From the NCBI GenBank assembly GCA_035571515.1, contig DATNCQ010000214.1:62001-126000 (forward strand): a stretch of 64,000 bases of DNA, in the 5' to 3' direction. Below the pieces are notes generated by a model, which had not been told where the DNA came from, searched no databases, and saw only the letters and a program-made list of their open reading frames with translations. Below are positions 56,254 to 64,000 of this stretch, piece after piece. The DNA is from Gp6-AA40 sp035571515. Lineage in GTDB: Bacteria > Acidobacteriota > Vicinamibacteria > Vicinamibacterales > UBA2999. The translations under genes and the position numbers were made by a program. Numbering within the stretch: the first letter of the stretch is position 1; each line of letters opens with the position of its first letter.

Positions 56254-59006
56254 CACGGGCGGGGGCGCTCCTGCTCGCGGTCGCGGCAGTCGCCTGGGCC
56301 AGGCACCTCGGACAGGCCGGGGCCGCAGCGTCGGTCGGCACCGCGCTCGCGGTCGGGTTCACGCTGCTGGGCGCGTGGGTCGCCGGCGATCTGCTGCGGC
56401 GCCTGCACCTGCCGCGGCTCACGGGATACCTGCTGTTCGGCGTCCTCGTCGGCCCGTATCTCGCCAACGTGATCACCGCGTCGATGGCGTCGCAGCTGCA
56501 GGCCATCACCGGCCTCGCCACGACACTCATCGCGCTGATTGCCGGGCTGACGATCAGCCTCGAGCGGCTTGGCAAGAGCCTCTCGGCGATCGTGCGGTTG
56601 ACGACGGTGACACTGGCCGTGGTCAGCATCGGCATCGGCACCGCCGCCTGGTTCGCTTGGTCGTGGCTCCCCGTCGCGCCGGAGAGCAGCGGCATGACGC
56701 GCGCGGTGATCGTCTGCCTGCTCACGATCATGGTGGCCAGCGTCTCGCCGACCATGACGGCAGCGGTGACGACCGAGACCGGCGCGCGGGGGCGGCTGAG
56801 CGAGCTCGTGCTCGCCGTCGTCGTGCTGGCGGATCTGGTGCTGCTCGTGCTGTTCTCCTGCGGGATGCAGGTCGCCCGGGCCCTGCTGCGGCCGGACGTC
56901 GAAGGCCCGAACCTCCTCGTGCGCTTCGCGTGGGAGACCGGCGGCGCCGTGGCGTTCGGCGCGCTCGTCGGCGCGCTGTTCGCGCTCTACCTTCGCTACA
57001 TCGGCCGCGAGGTGACGCTGGCGCTGCTCGCGATGTGCGCGCTCCTGACCCAGGTCGGCACGACGCAGCAATTCGAGCCGCTGCTCGCCGCGGTGTCGGC
57101 GGGGCTCGTCATCGAGAACCTGTCGGTCTCCCAGGGCGACGCGCTGCGAGCGGCCGTTCAACGCGGCGCGCCGCCGGTCCTCATCATCTTCTTCGTCGCC
57201 ATTGGCTCGTCGCTTCGCGTCGACGCGCTGGTGGCGCTCGGTCCCATCGCGCTCGCGCTGGCGGCGCTTCGGACCGCCCTGATCCGCATCGGCGTGCGCG
57301 CCGGCGTGAATGCGTCCGGCATCGATCCGCGCGTCGGCCGGCACGCCTGGACCGGCCTCATCTCGCAGGCGGGCATCACGGTCGGCCTGGCCTCCGTCGT
57401 CGCCGCGGAGTTCCCCGGGTGGGGCACGCAGCTGCAAACGCTGCTCATCGCGCTCATCCCGATCCACGAGCTCATCGGCCCCATGCTGTTCCGCCGGGGG
57501 CTCGCGCGCGCCGGCGAGCAGGAGGCGCTGGCACGACGACCGCTGCTGGTCGTGTCGAACCGCGAGCCCTATCTCCATGTCCGGCGCGAAGACGGCAGCG
57601 TGACATGGACCAGCGCGACGGGGGGCGTCGCGGTGGCGCTCGATGCGCTGATGCGCGAGCGCGGCGGCACGTGGATCGCGCACGGCGCCGGCTCCGCCGA
57701 CCGGTACGTCGTGGACGCCGCGGACAAGGTCCTGGTGCCGCCCGAGCATCCGTCCTACGCGCTGCGCCGCCTGTGGCTCGAAGAGCCGACGTTCTCGGCC
57801 TACTACGGCGGCTTCGCCAACGAAGGGCTCTGGCCGCTGTGCCACGTCGTGGACGTCCGTCCCCGCTTCCGCGCCGAGGAATGGGCGGCCTACCGTGACG
57901 TCAACGAGCGGTTCGCCGCGGCGATCGACGAGGAGCTCGACTCGTCGGAGACGCCGGTGTTCCTCCAGGATTACCACCTGGCGCTCGTGGCCCCCGCGCT
58001 GCGCGCGCGGCGTCGCGCGGTGCGCACCGCGCTCTTCTGGCACATCCCGTGGCCGCACCCGGACCGGCTGCGCATCTGCCCCTGGCGCACGGAATTGCTC
58101 GAGGGGCTTGCCGCCAACGACCTGCTCGCCTTCCAGCTCGAGCGCGATCGCCGGAACTTCCTGCAGGCCGCCGAAGAGCAGCTTGGCGCCGAGGTCGATC
58201 TCGAGGCGTCGCGGATCTGGGTGCGCGAACGGCCCACGACTGTGATCTCCGTGCCGATTGGCGTCGATTACGATCGCATCCAGGACATCGGGTCGGCGGA
58301 CGCGCTTCGCGTCGAACAGCAGCGGCTGCATCGCGACCTGCGCCTCGACGCCCCGCTCATCGGCATCGGCGTGGACAGGCTGGACTACACCAAGGGCATC
58401 CCCGAGCGGCTGGCAGCGCTCGACGCGCTCGTCACGCGCCGACCGGAGCTGCGCGGGCGGCTCACGTTCGTGCAGATTGGCGTCCCCTCGCGATCGCACC
58501 TGCACGGCTACGCCGAGATCGAGGCCGAGATCACCGCGCGGATCCAGGAGGTCAATGCGCGGCATCACGTCGCCGGGTTGCCGCCGCTCGTCGCGTACCG
58601 CACGGCGCCGCTCGGCATCAAGAGCCTCGTGGCGCTCTACCGCCTCGCCGACTTCTGCATCGTCAGCTCGCTGCACGACGGCATGAACCTGGTCGCGAAG
58701 GAGTTCGTCGCTGCGCGCGACGACGAGGGCGGCGTGCTCGTGCTGAGCGAGCTGGCGGGCGCCGCGCAGGAGCTGCAGGAAGCCATCATCATCAATCCGT
58801 ACGACGTCGACGGCTTTGCCGACGCGCTCGCGCGCGCCATCGACATGCCCGCCGACCAGCGGCGCGCGCGGATGCGGGCGCTTCGACGCGTCGTCGCCGG
58901 CCGCAACGTCTTCGGCTGGGCGTCGGACATCCTGGAAGGGCTCGAGAGCCTGTGGACGCGACCGTTGCACTACGCGGTCAGGGGGTGGGAGGACACCTCG
59001 ATCTAG
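56250..59006 (+). CDS. Cation:proton antiporter fused to trehalose-6-phosphate synthase
   Basis: One frame of 918 residues. Residues 1-415 form a CPA2/Kef-type Na+/K+:H+ antiporter of about 12 helices (LTGYLLFGVLVGPYLANVI; GLATTLIALIAGLTISLERL; ISQAGITVGLASVVA). Residues 431-918 form a complete OtsA (GT20): LLVVSNREPY, glycine loop TGGVAVAL, QDYHLALVAPALR, FWHIPWPHPD, GVDRLDYTKGIPERL, SLHDGMNLVAKEFVAA and VLSELAGAAQEL. The OtsA part has the length of E. coli OtsA (474). It makes trehalose 6-phosphate from UDP-glucose and glucose 6-phosphate. No stop or frameshift lies in the junction (FRRGLARAGEQEALARR). The fusion would tether osmolyte synthesis to an ion exchanger. Overlaps the previous gene by 4 bp; otsB follows 1 bp after its stop. 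Confidence 0.88.
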   Translation: MTRAGALLLAVAAVAWARHLGQAGAAASVGTALAVGFTLLGAWVAGDLLRRLHLPRLTGYLLFGVLVGPYLANVITASMASQLQAITGLATTLIALIAGLTISLERLGKSLSAIVRLTTVTLAVVSIGIGTAAWFAWSWLPVAPESSGMTRAVIVCLLTIMVASVSPTMTAAVTTETGARGRLSELVLAVVVLADLVLLVLFSCGMQVARALLRPDVEGPNLLVRFAWETGGAVAFGALVGALFALYLRYIGREVTLALLAMCALLTQVGTTQQFEPLLAAVSAGLVIENLSVSQGDALRAAVQRGAPPVLIIFFVAIGSSLRVDALVALGPIALALAALRTALIRIGVRAGVNASGIDPRVGRHAWTGLISQAGITVGLASVVAAEFPGWGTQLQTLLIALIPIHELIGPMLFRRGLARAGEQEALARRPLLVVSNREPYLHVRREDGSVTWTSATGGVAVALDALMRERGGTWIAHGAGSADRYVVDAADKVLVPPEHPSYALRRLWLEEPTFSAYYGGFANEGLWPLCHVVDVRPRFRAEEWAAYRDVNERFAAAIDEELDSSETPVFLQDYHLALVAPALRARRRAVRTALFWHIPWPHPDRLRICPWRTELLEGLAANDLLAFQLERDRRNFLQAAEEQLGAEVDLEASRIWVRERPTTVISVPIGVDYDRIQDIGSADALRVEQQRLHRDLRLDAPLIGIGVDRLDYTKGIPERLAALDALVTRRPELRGRLTFVQIGVPSRSHLHGYAEIEAEITARIQEVNARHHVAGLPPLVAYRTAPLGIKSLVALYRLADFCIVSSLHDGMNLVAKEFVAARDDEGGVLVLSELAGAAQELQEAIIINPYDVDGFADALARAIDMPADQRRARMRALRRVVAGRNVFGWASDILEGLESLWTRPLHYAVRGWEDTSI

Positions 59007-59007
59007 C

Positions 59008-59751
59008 ATGCAGACGATTCTTGACGGCCGACAACGCGCCCTGCTGGCGGGATTCGCGCACGCCAACGTGCTGCTCGCGTTCGACTACGACGGGACCCTG
59101 GTGCCGATCGCGCCCACGCCGGCCGAGCCGCGCCTGCGCGAGACGACACGCCGGCTCCTCATCGAGGCCGCGCGGCTCTATCCCTGCGTGATCATTTCCG
59201 GGCGCGCGCTCGACGACCTCTCGGAGCGGCTCGAGGGCGTTCCCGTGTGGTACCTGTTCGGCAATCACGGGCTCGAGCCGCCGCCGCCCGGCATCGTCTC
59301 GCCCACGCCGGCGGGCGAATGGGCACGCGAGCTCGAACGCCTCCTCCCGGATGACCCGGGCATCGTCATCGAAGACAAGCGCTATTCGCTGACGATTCAC
59401 TACCGCAACGCGCGCGACAAGCGGCGCGCGGTTGAGGCCATCGATCGAGTGGTCGCGCACCTGCCCGACGCACGGGCGCTCGGCGGCGCGGAGGCGGTCA
59501 GCCTGCTGCCACGCGGCGGCGGCAACAAGGGCGTCGCGCTGCAGCAGGCGTGCCGCTGGTTTGCCTGTGACAGCGCCATCTACGTCGGCGACGACGCGAC
59601 GGACGAGGACGCGTTCTCGTCCACCTACCCGGAGAAGCTGCTCACCATTCGCGTCGGCGCCGCCGCGGACTCGCACGCGCGCTTCCACCTCGCCTCCCAG
59701 GACGAGATCGACTCGTTGCTCGAGATTCTCGTGGACGTCCGCGCGCGATGA
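59008..59751 (+). CDS. otsB: Trehalose-6-phosphate phosphatase
   Basis: 247 residues, HAD superfamily. Motif I FDYDGTLVPI (nucleophile Asp), motif II-region VIISGRALDDL, the trehalose-phosphatase NHGLEP stretch, motif III Lys in GGGNKGVAL, and motif IV VGDDATDEDAFS. It dephosphorylates trehalose 6-phosphate to trehalose, finishing the pathway begun by the fused OtsA directly upstream. ATG 59008 is 1 bp after that gene's stop. Confidence 0.93.
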   Translation: MQTILDGRQRALLAGFAHANVLLAFDYDGTLVPIAPTPAEPRLRETTRRLLIEAARLYPCVIISGRALDDLSERLEGVPVWYLFGNHGLEPPPPGIVSPTPAGEWARELERLLPDDPGIVIEDKRYSLTIHYRNARDKRRAVEAIDRVVAHLPDARALGGAEAVSLLPRGGGNKGVALQQACRWFACDSAIYVGDDATDEDAFSSTYPEKLLTIRVGAAADSHARFHLASQDEIDSLLEILVDVRAR

Positions 59752-59772
59752 CCCGGGTTCACTGGGTCCGGG

Positions 59773-62049
59773 TCAATCGCCGTCGCCGTACGACAGCCAG
59801 GTGTCGGGCGCACGCACCGACGCGCCCTTCCGGCTGTAGTCGCAGACGCCGCCGGGGAAAGCCGTCTTCAATGACGCGAGCTGCGCGTCGGTCAGCGGCC
59901 GCGCGTAATCCTTCCGGTCCACGCCCTTCAGCTCGCACTTCAGCGTGGTGGCGCCGATCGGCAGTCCCGCGGCGAGCCGCGGGTTCGAGTACACGGGAAA
60001 CAGCTGCGCGCAGCGCTGCATGTCGGTGATCTTCTGGCCGTCTTTCGTGTAGCAGGCATCGCTCACGCCCGCCGGCCTGTTGCGGATCACCTTCTCGAGC
60101 TGCGTCTTTGCCGGCCCCGTGACACTAACGCGCAAACACGGCCGAAGCGCGTTAGTGTCACCAAGCGTGACAGCGTCCTTTCGACACGGCGCGGCGTTCT
60201 CATTGCGATTACGCCGCGCCGTGTCCTTCGCGATGCTGGCCACCCACTGCTCCATCTCGTCCAGGTTCGCCTGCTGGACCCGCTGGATGGGAGTGCCCGG
60301 CTCGTAGGTGTGGAGCACCTGGTTCGCCGACGTGCCGTTGGCCGCGACGAGCCGCGCACGTGTGATGTGCGAGTTGACCGTGTCGTGCACGTCGCCCGTT
60401 CCCTCGGTGTACGGCCGCACGTCGATCATCGGCACCGCCGCCATTCCCCGGCTCGCGTCGTTGACGCGGCCGCTCTGGTAGGCGATGCGCAGCGCGTCGG
60501 GGTCCGCGACGGTGCGGCTCGCGACGGGGTTGCCGTCGATGTCGTGTCCACCGACCCTGGTGTTCAGATCGACGAACTGCTCGAATGAGATCTTCCCTTC
60601 ATTGAGCGCCTTCAGGCCGTACTGGATGCCGACGTTGTCGAACGGCCGCCGCGCGAAGCCCGTCTTCGGGTCGCGTCCGAACACGTTCACCAGGTTGTCC
60701 TGGTACGTGCAGCGCGCCCCCTTGGGATTGGTGCTCGGGTCGTAGACGAGATCGGCGGGCACCGCCATCCGGTCGCAGTTGTTGACGCGCAGGAGCGGAT
60801 ACGCGGTGCCGTTCTTCGTGCAGTACTGCCAGTTCGCCTCGCCGGAGACCGCCGCCTTCTGCTCGTCGGTCCACGTCACAGACGAGGACTTGAACGCGCG
60901 ATCGAGCAGCTCGCAGTCGAACAGGTGGTTCATGAAGGTGATGGTGTCCGCGAAGGCGGCCGTCGGAAGCAGGCCGTCGAGCAGCCCCGGGTAATTGTTC
61001 GCGATGAGGTGCTGCTGCATCGAGCCGCCCGAGCGTCCGCTGCCGATCGTCCATCGCGGCGCGCCGAACTCCTCGATGAAGTGCTCCTTCACCATCATCA
61101 TCGTCTCGACGGAGATGACGTCGGCGCAGTTGGTGCCGAACGAGTTGAGCGACGAGGACGCCAGCGCGTAGCCCTTCGCGATACCGTAGTCGCCGAACTG
61201 CGTTTCCTCGATGAAACTCCTGTTGCCCGCGAGGCCGCCGAGGTTGCGCCCCTGGTGGTAGCCGGCCTGGCAGCCGGGGCCGAAGCTGTAGATCAGCCGT
61301 CCGTTCCACGCGGAGGCCGCCTGCGCCCACGGCGTCGGCAGCGGCGTGCCCGGCTCGTGCAGGAACGCGATGGCGTAGACCGCGCGATTGATCGTCCCCA
61401 TCTCGCGGCGGACGATATAGGGCACGGTCTTGCCGTCGAGCGTGGTCGTCATCGCGAGGTCGGCGGGCTTCGGGCCGCTCGGGTTGTAGGGCTTGAACGG
61501 ATTCGGCTGCTGTTGCTGCGCCTGCGGGACGTCCGCGCCGGGCTGCACGGCCACGTTGTTGGGTCCCGCCGGCGCGGCCGTGGATCGGTAGAAGTACTCG
61601 ACGCGCGTCGCCACGCTGCAGTCGGCATCGAGCGGCTGGCCGAAGCCGAACGCCTGCGTCTCGCAGACGAACGGCGACTGGTGCGGTCCGCCCATCACGG
61701 GGCCGCTGAGGGGATGGTTCGTCAGCGGCAGCGTGGCGGAGATCTTCTGTCCCTTGACGCCCGCCTCGATCTCGCTCCGGCCAAGCGGCAACTCCTTGAC
61801 GAGTCCGACGAACGTGTTCGCCCGCGACGCCTGCTTGAACTCGCCGCTCACGTCCCGGCCGTTGACGGCGACCGCGACCTTGCCCGCGGCAACGGTGGCC
61901 GGGACGGTGACCTCGACGAGCACGTCGCCGCCGCTGATCAGATCGGCGCGTGTCGAGAGCGGGCGAATCTCGAAGCCGTTCTTCGAACTTTGCGCGTGCG
62001 CGAGAGAAACGATTGAAAGGAAAGCAATGGCGGCGCTGATGATTTTCAT
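59773..62049 (-). CDS. DUF6351 family secreted protein, with in-frame repeat insertion
   Basis: 758 residues. The signal peptide is MKIISAAIAFLSIVSLAHAQ. The N-terminal FEIRPLSTRADLISGGDVLVEVTVPA and the central GSGRSGGSMQQHLIANNYPGLLDGLLP (Ser-centred nucleophile-like motif near a 'GNR' glycine-rich stretch) are typical of DUF6351, an alpha/beta-hydrolase-like group common in environmental bacteria, with unknown substrate. Residues about 608-644 are encoded by two perfect hairpins (60119-60225) and break the family pattern. A single start is clear at ATG 62049, with TAGAAT 9 nt upstream. Confidence 0.8.
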   Translation of the reverse strand: MKIISAAIAFLSIVSLAHAQSSKNGFEIRPLSTRADLISGGDVLVEVTVPATVAAGKVAVAVNGRDVSGEFKQASRANTFVGLVKELPLGRSEIEAGVKGQKISATLPLTNHPLSGPVMGGPHQSPFVCETQAFGFGQPLDADCSVATRVEYFYRSTAAPAGPNNVAVQPGADVPQAQQQQPNPFKPYNPSGPKPADLAMTTTLDGKTVPYIVRREMGTINRAVYAIAFLHEPGTPLPTPWAQAASAWNGRLIYSFGPGCQAGYHQGRNLGGLAGNRSFIEETQFGDYGIAKGYALASSSLNSFGTNCADVISVETMMMVKEHFIEEFGAPRWTIGSGRSGGSMQQHLIANNYPGLLDGLLPTAAFADTITFMNHLFDCELLDRAFKSSSVTWTDEQKAAVSGEANWQYCTKNGTAYPLLRVNNCDRMAVPADLVYDPSTNPKGARCTYQDNLVNVFGRDPKTGFARRPFDNVGIQYGLKALNEGKISFEQFVDLNTRVGGHDIDGNPVASRTVADPDALRIAYQSGRVNDASRGMAAVPMIDVRPYTEGTGDVHDTVNSHITRARLVAANGTSANQVLHTYEPGTPIQRVQQANLDEMEQWVASIAKDTARRNRNENAAPCRKDAVTLGDTNALRPCLRVSVTGPAKTQLEKVIRNRPAGVSDACYTKDGQKITDMQRCAQLFPVYSNPRLAAGLPIGATTLKCELKGVDRKDYARPLTDAQLASLKTAFPGGVCDYSRKGASVRAPDTWLSYGDGD
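60119..60225. repeat. Two perfect hairpins inside the DUF6351 gene
   Basis: Hairpin 1: arms GTGACACTAACGCG (60119-60132) and CGCGTTAGTGTCAC (60148-60161), loop 15 nt. Hairpin 2: arms GACACGGCGCGGCGT (60183-60197) and ACGCCGCGCCGTGTC (60211-60225), loop 13 nt. Both are longer than the stems of the common dual-hairpin family. Translated in frame as an Arg/Asn-rich patch. Confidence 0.8.
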
Positions 62050-62080
62050 GACGCCGCCATTCTATCGCCGGCGAGAGAAG

Positions 62081-62160
62081 CCGGGTCCAGAAGGACCCGG
62101 CCTACATCGTTATCGTTCTCTTCCTACGTCGTTCGTAGGGCGGGTCCTTCTGGACCCGCC
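62081..62160. repeat. Dual-hairpin element between the receptor and DUF6351 genes
   Basis: Hairpin 1 CCGGGTCCAGAAGGACCCGG (62081-62100) followed by CCTACATCG. Hairpin 2 preceded by CGTAGGG, stem GGCGGGTCC/GGACCCGCC (62139-62160), loop TTCT. It is the sister copy of the element found inside the M13 peptidase gene. It fills most of the 126-bp spacer. Confidence 0.8.
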
Positions 62161-62175
62161 AGATTGTCCTGAATC

Positions 62176-64000
62176 CTAGAACTGCGTTCTGAAACCGAAC
62201 TGCAGCATGCGCGGCGAGTAGGCCGTCGTCGTGCTGGCGTTCGGCTGCCCGTAGCGCGCGTTCTGCTCGTTCAGGGTGAACAGCGTCGGATCGAAGTTCT
62301 TCCGGTTGAACACGTTGAAGATCTCGAAGATCCCATCGACCTTGAACTTCTGCGTGATCGAGATCCGCTTCTGGAGGCGCATGTCCACGCGGTGGATCGA
62401 CGGCAGGTCGATGCCGTTGCGCTCGATGACGGAGCCGTTGGCGCGGAGCCGGCCCTGCGCCGACACCTGACCCGCGGCGCCCTGGTTGAGGACATCGACG
62501 CCCGCCTGGGCCGTCTCCCAGCCGTTGTCGCCGAAGATATAGAGACCGCTCAACTGCAGGCCGTACGGCGCTTCCCAGATGCCGTTGAACGTCACGCGGT
62601 TGTGCTGATCCTTGCCCGCATACCAGTCGTTTTCGGAGATGTAGTCCGGCAGCGCGACGGCCACGTCGCAGCGATAGACGCCCGAGCCCGCGACGGTCGT
62701 AACCGGATACTGGCAACCCGGGTTCAGCGGGAGCTGGTCGAAGTTGCTGGTCCGCGACAGCGTATAGCTCGCCGAGGCCTGCCAGTGATTCGCCATGCGC
62801 TTGGTGAACGCCGTCTGCAGCGCGTTGTAGTTCTGCTTGCCGTCCGTGCGGTTCATCTGGATGGTGCCCCAGCCCGGATACGGACGGTTGATGTAGTTGG
62901 CCGCCGCCTGCGCGCCGACGAGCGGATACGGAACGCCCGTCGCCGGGTTGAACGCGACGTTGATGTTGCGCGTGTTGAGCTGCGCGCGATCGCCCGTGTA
63001 CACCCAGTCCATCTCGAGCGACGCCTGGTTGCCCAGCTGACGCGCAAAACCGATGGACCCCTGGTGGCTGTACGGATCCACGAGGTCGGGCGCGGCGAAG
63101 TTCTGCGTGCTGTGCCGCAGGTTGCAGGTCGGCGCCGCCGGATTCGGCTGCGACGAGCAGAGCAGCGCCTTCGCCTGGTCGTAAGTCGGCGCCGGGCCGT
63201 TGAACGGGTTGACCGCGAAGTCGGGTCGGCCGTCGTTGGTCACCGTCATCGCGATCTGCTGCACGTAGCGGAGCGTGAAGAGCGCCGGCTGCCCCGTCGC
63301 CGCCCCGTAGTAGATGCCGTAGCCCCCGCGGATGACCGTCTTGTCGTTCCACGCGTAGTTGAAGCCGAGGCGCGGCGCGAGGTTGTTGAGGTCGTCGGGG
63401 CGGTTCGCCGGGATGAACGGCTCGAAGCCGACCCAGTTCACGAACTCGCCAATCTGCGCGTCGTAGCGGACGCCGAGGTTCAGCGTCAGCTTGTTGGTCG
63501 CGTGCCAGTCGTCCTGCGCCCACCAGGCGACGACGTGCCGCGGCGCGTACTCGGTGAAGCCGTTGTTGCCCGCCGGGCGCGAGAACGGCGAGCTCGTCAT
63601 CGCGACGTTGCGGATGTACTGGGTCGTCACCGCCGACAGCGGCGCCAGGTTCCACGTCGAGACGTCGTTGACGTCGCGAATCATGTCCTGAATGACCGCC
63701 GCCGGCAGCGTGCCGTTGTTCGCCGTGAACTGGCCCATGCAGGTCTGGCACGTGGTCTCCCACGTGAAGTCCCTCATGTACTCGCCGCCGAGTTTCATGT
63801 CGTGGCGGCCCTTGGCGTTGTACGACATCGTCAGCGCGTCCTGGATGTCCCAGTCCTCTTCACGGATGTTCTGCGGCGTGATGGCGTGCGTCTGGCCGAG
63901 CGTGAAGCCGCGCAGCAGGATGACCGGCGCGCCGAAACCCTGCGTCTGGCCGACGAGGCTGCCGGCGTTCTGCACGTGCGCGTACTGGTTCCAGTGGAAC
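62176..64000 (-). CDS. TonB-dependent receptor, beta-barrel part (5' end outside window)
   Basis: At least 608 residues, open to the window end (FHWNQYAHVQNAG continues beyond). Barrel features: alternating aromatic strands (MKLGGEYMRDFTWE; WWAQDDWHATNKLTLNLGVRYDAQIGEFV; LNNLAPRLGFNYAWNDKTVIRGGYGIYYG) and terminal LQFGFRTQF with the C-terminal Phe of outer membrane proteins. This is the OmpA/carboxypeptidase-regulatory-type TonB receptor common in Acidobacteriota. The N-terminal plug and regulatory domain lie outside. It probably imports a large substrate, perhaps linked to the neighbouring DUF6351 hydrolase. Confidence 0.85.
   Translation of the reverse strand, partial: FHWNQYAHVQNAGSLVGQTQGFGAPVILLRGFTLGQTHAITPQNIREEDWDIQDALTMSYNAKGRHDMKLGGEYMRDFTWETTCQTCMGQFTANNGTLPAAVIQDMIRDVNDVSTWNLAPLSAVTTQYIRNVAMTSSPFSRPAGNNGFTEYAPRHVVAWWAQDDWHATNKLTLNLGVRYDAQIGEFVNWVGFEPFIPANRPDDLNNLAPRLGFNYAWNDKTVIRGGYGIYYGAATGQPALFTLRYVQQIAMTVTNDGRPDFAVNPFNGPAPTYDQAKALLCSSQPNPAAPTCNLRHSTQNFAAPDLVDPYSHQGSIGFARQLGNQASLEMDWVYTGDRAQLNTRNINVAFNPATGVPYPLVGAQAAANYINRPYPGWGTIQMNRTDGKQNYNALQTAFTKRMANHWQASASYTLSRTSNFDQLPLNPGCQYPVTTVAGSGVYRCDVAVALPDYISENDWYAGKDQHNRVTFNGIWEAPYGLQLSGLYIFGDNGWETAQAGVDVLNQGAAGQVSAQGRLRANGSVIERNGIDLPSIHRVDMRLQKRISITQKFKVDGIFEIFNVFNRKNFDPTLFTLNEQNARYGQPNASTTTAYSPRMLQFGFRTQF

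Noticed and set aside
55977..59066. 1,029-codon minus-strand frame
   Set aside because: Antisense to the antiporter-OtsA fusion; no motif, biased composition.
59752..59775. Imperfect GACCC/GGGTC palindrome between otsB and the DUF6351 gene
   Set aside because: It is short, with a mismatched stem, and partly overlaps both gene ends; not enough to call a terminator or repeat copy.
1..64000. tRNA, rRNA, riboswitch or insertion sequence
   Set aside because: No tRNA-like cloverleaf, rRNA segment, known riboswitch core or transposase gene was recognised on reading both strands. A dedicated covariance search could still find a small RNA.

Overview
The window is uniformly GC-rich and densely coded. 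It has no rRNA, tRNA, CRISPR array or recognisable insertion sequence. The gene content suggests a soil-type Acidobacteriota, perhaps of the Vicinamibacteria kind. Pointers are a long TonB-dependent receptor, a DUF6351 secreted protein, a MlaEFD set, M13, M28 and M48 peptidases, an Omp85 barrel, and a tannase relic. This assignment is inference from gene families, not from a marker gene.

Layout. 1-2684: tail of a D-2-hydroxyacid dehydrogenase, an isocitrate/isopropylmalate-type dehydrogenase and an MHS-type organic acid transporter. 2858-9817 (minus): MlaE, MlaF and an MlaD-like protein with an OmpA-like tail, three small YtxH/DUF948-like envelope proteins, YihY, an M48 peptidase and an MBL hydrolase. 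9961-11397: an NtrC-type regulator. 11549-16189: a leucine/branched acyl-CoA degradation operon (carboxylase beta, enoyl-CoA hydratase, biotin carboxylase, separate biotin carrier). 16195-18556: tannase pseudogene, three tiny coupled genes, a PHP-domain protein. 18586-24413: M13 peptidase, arylesterase, bacterioferritin, aldo/keto reductase, RibD-like reductase, TPR protein. 24526-32464: an Omp85 3' remnant, an atypical DsbA-like gene, and a 2,229-residue protein that joins TamB to an Omp85/TamA barrel. 32472-38855: two poorly known proteins, an M28 peptidase, a phosphoglycerate-mutase-like phosphatase and a two-component system. 38919-45341: TolC, membrane fusion protein, RND pump and a YncE-like protein, divergent from the two-component system. 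45429-50458: a sulfur module (DsrE-like, TsdA-like dihaem cytochrome, DUF442 enzyme, split YeeE/YedE transporter, TauE/SafE with DUF1634). 50723-53699: a NarL-type two-component system and three small genes. 53861-59751: a tightly overlapped operon of PDZ protein, polytopic membrane protein, a cation/proton antiporter fused to trehalose-6-phosphate synthase, and trehalose-6-phosphate phosphatase. 59773-64000: DUF6351 protein and a TonB-dependent receptor cut by the window end.

Three things stand out. First, two unusual fusions: antiporter-OtsA, which would place osmolyte synthesis on an ion transporter, and TamB-Omp85, which would span from inner to outer membrane in one chain. Second, the window is seeded with small repeats: a dual-hairpin element whose stems differ in sequence but stay paired and are flanked by inverted CTACG/CGTAG, and 7-bp (or 9-bp) tandem arrays often laid out as inverted pairs. 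Several copies lie in frame inside real genes. Third, seven start codons carry a TANNNT hexamer 6-7 nt upstream, the pattern expected of leaderless transcripts, while other genes have clear Shine-Dalgarno sites.
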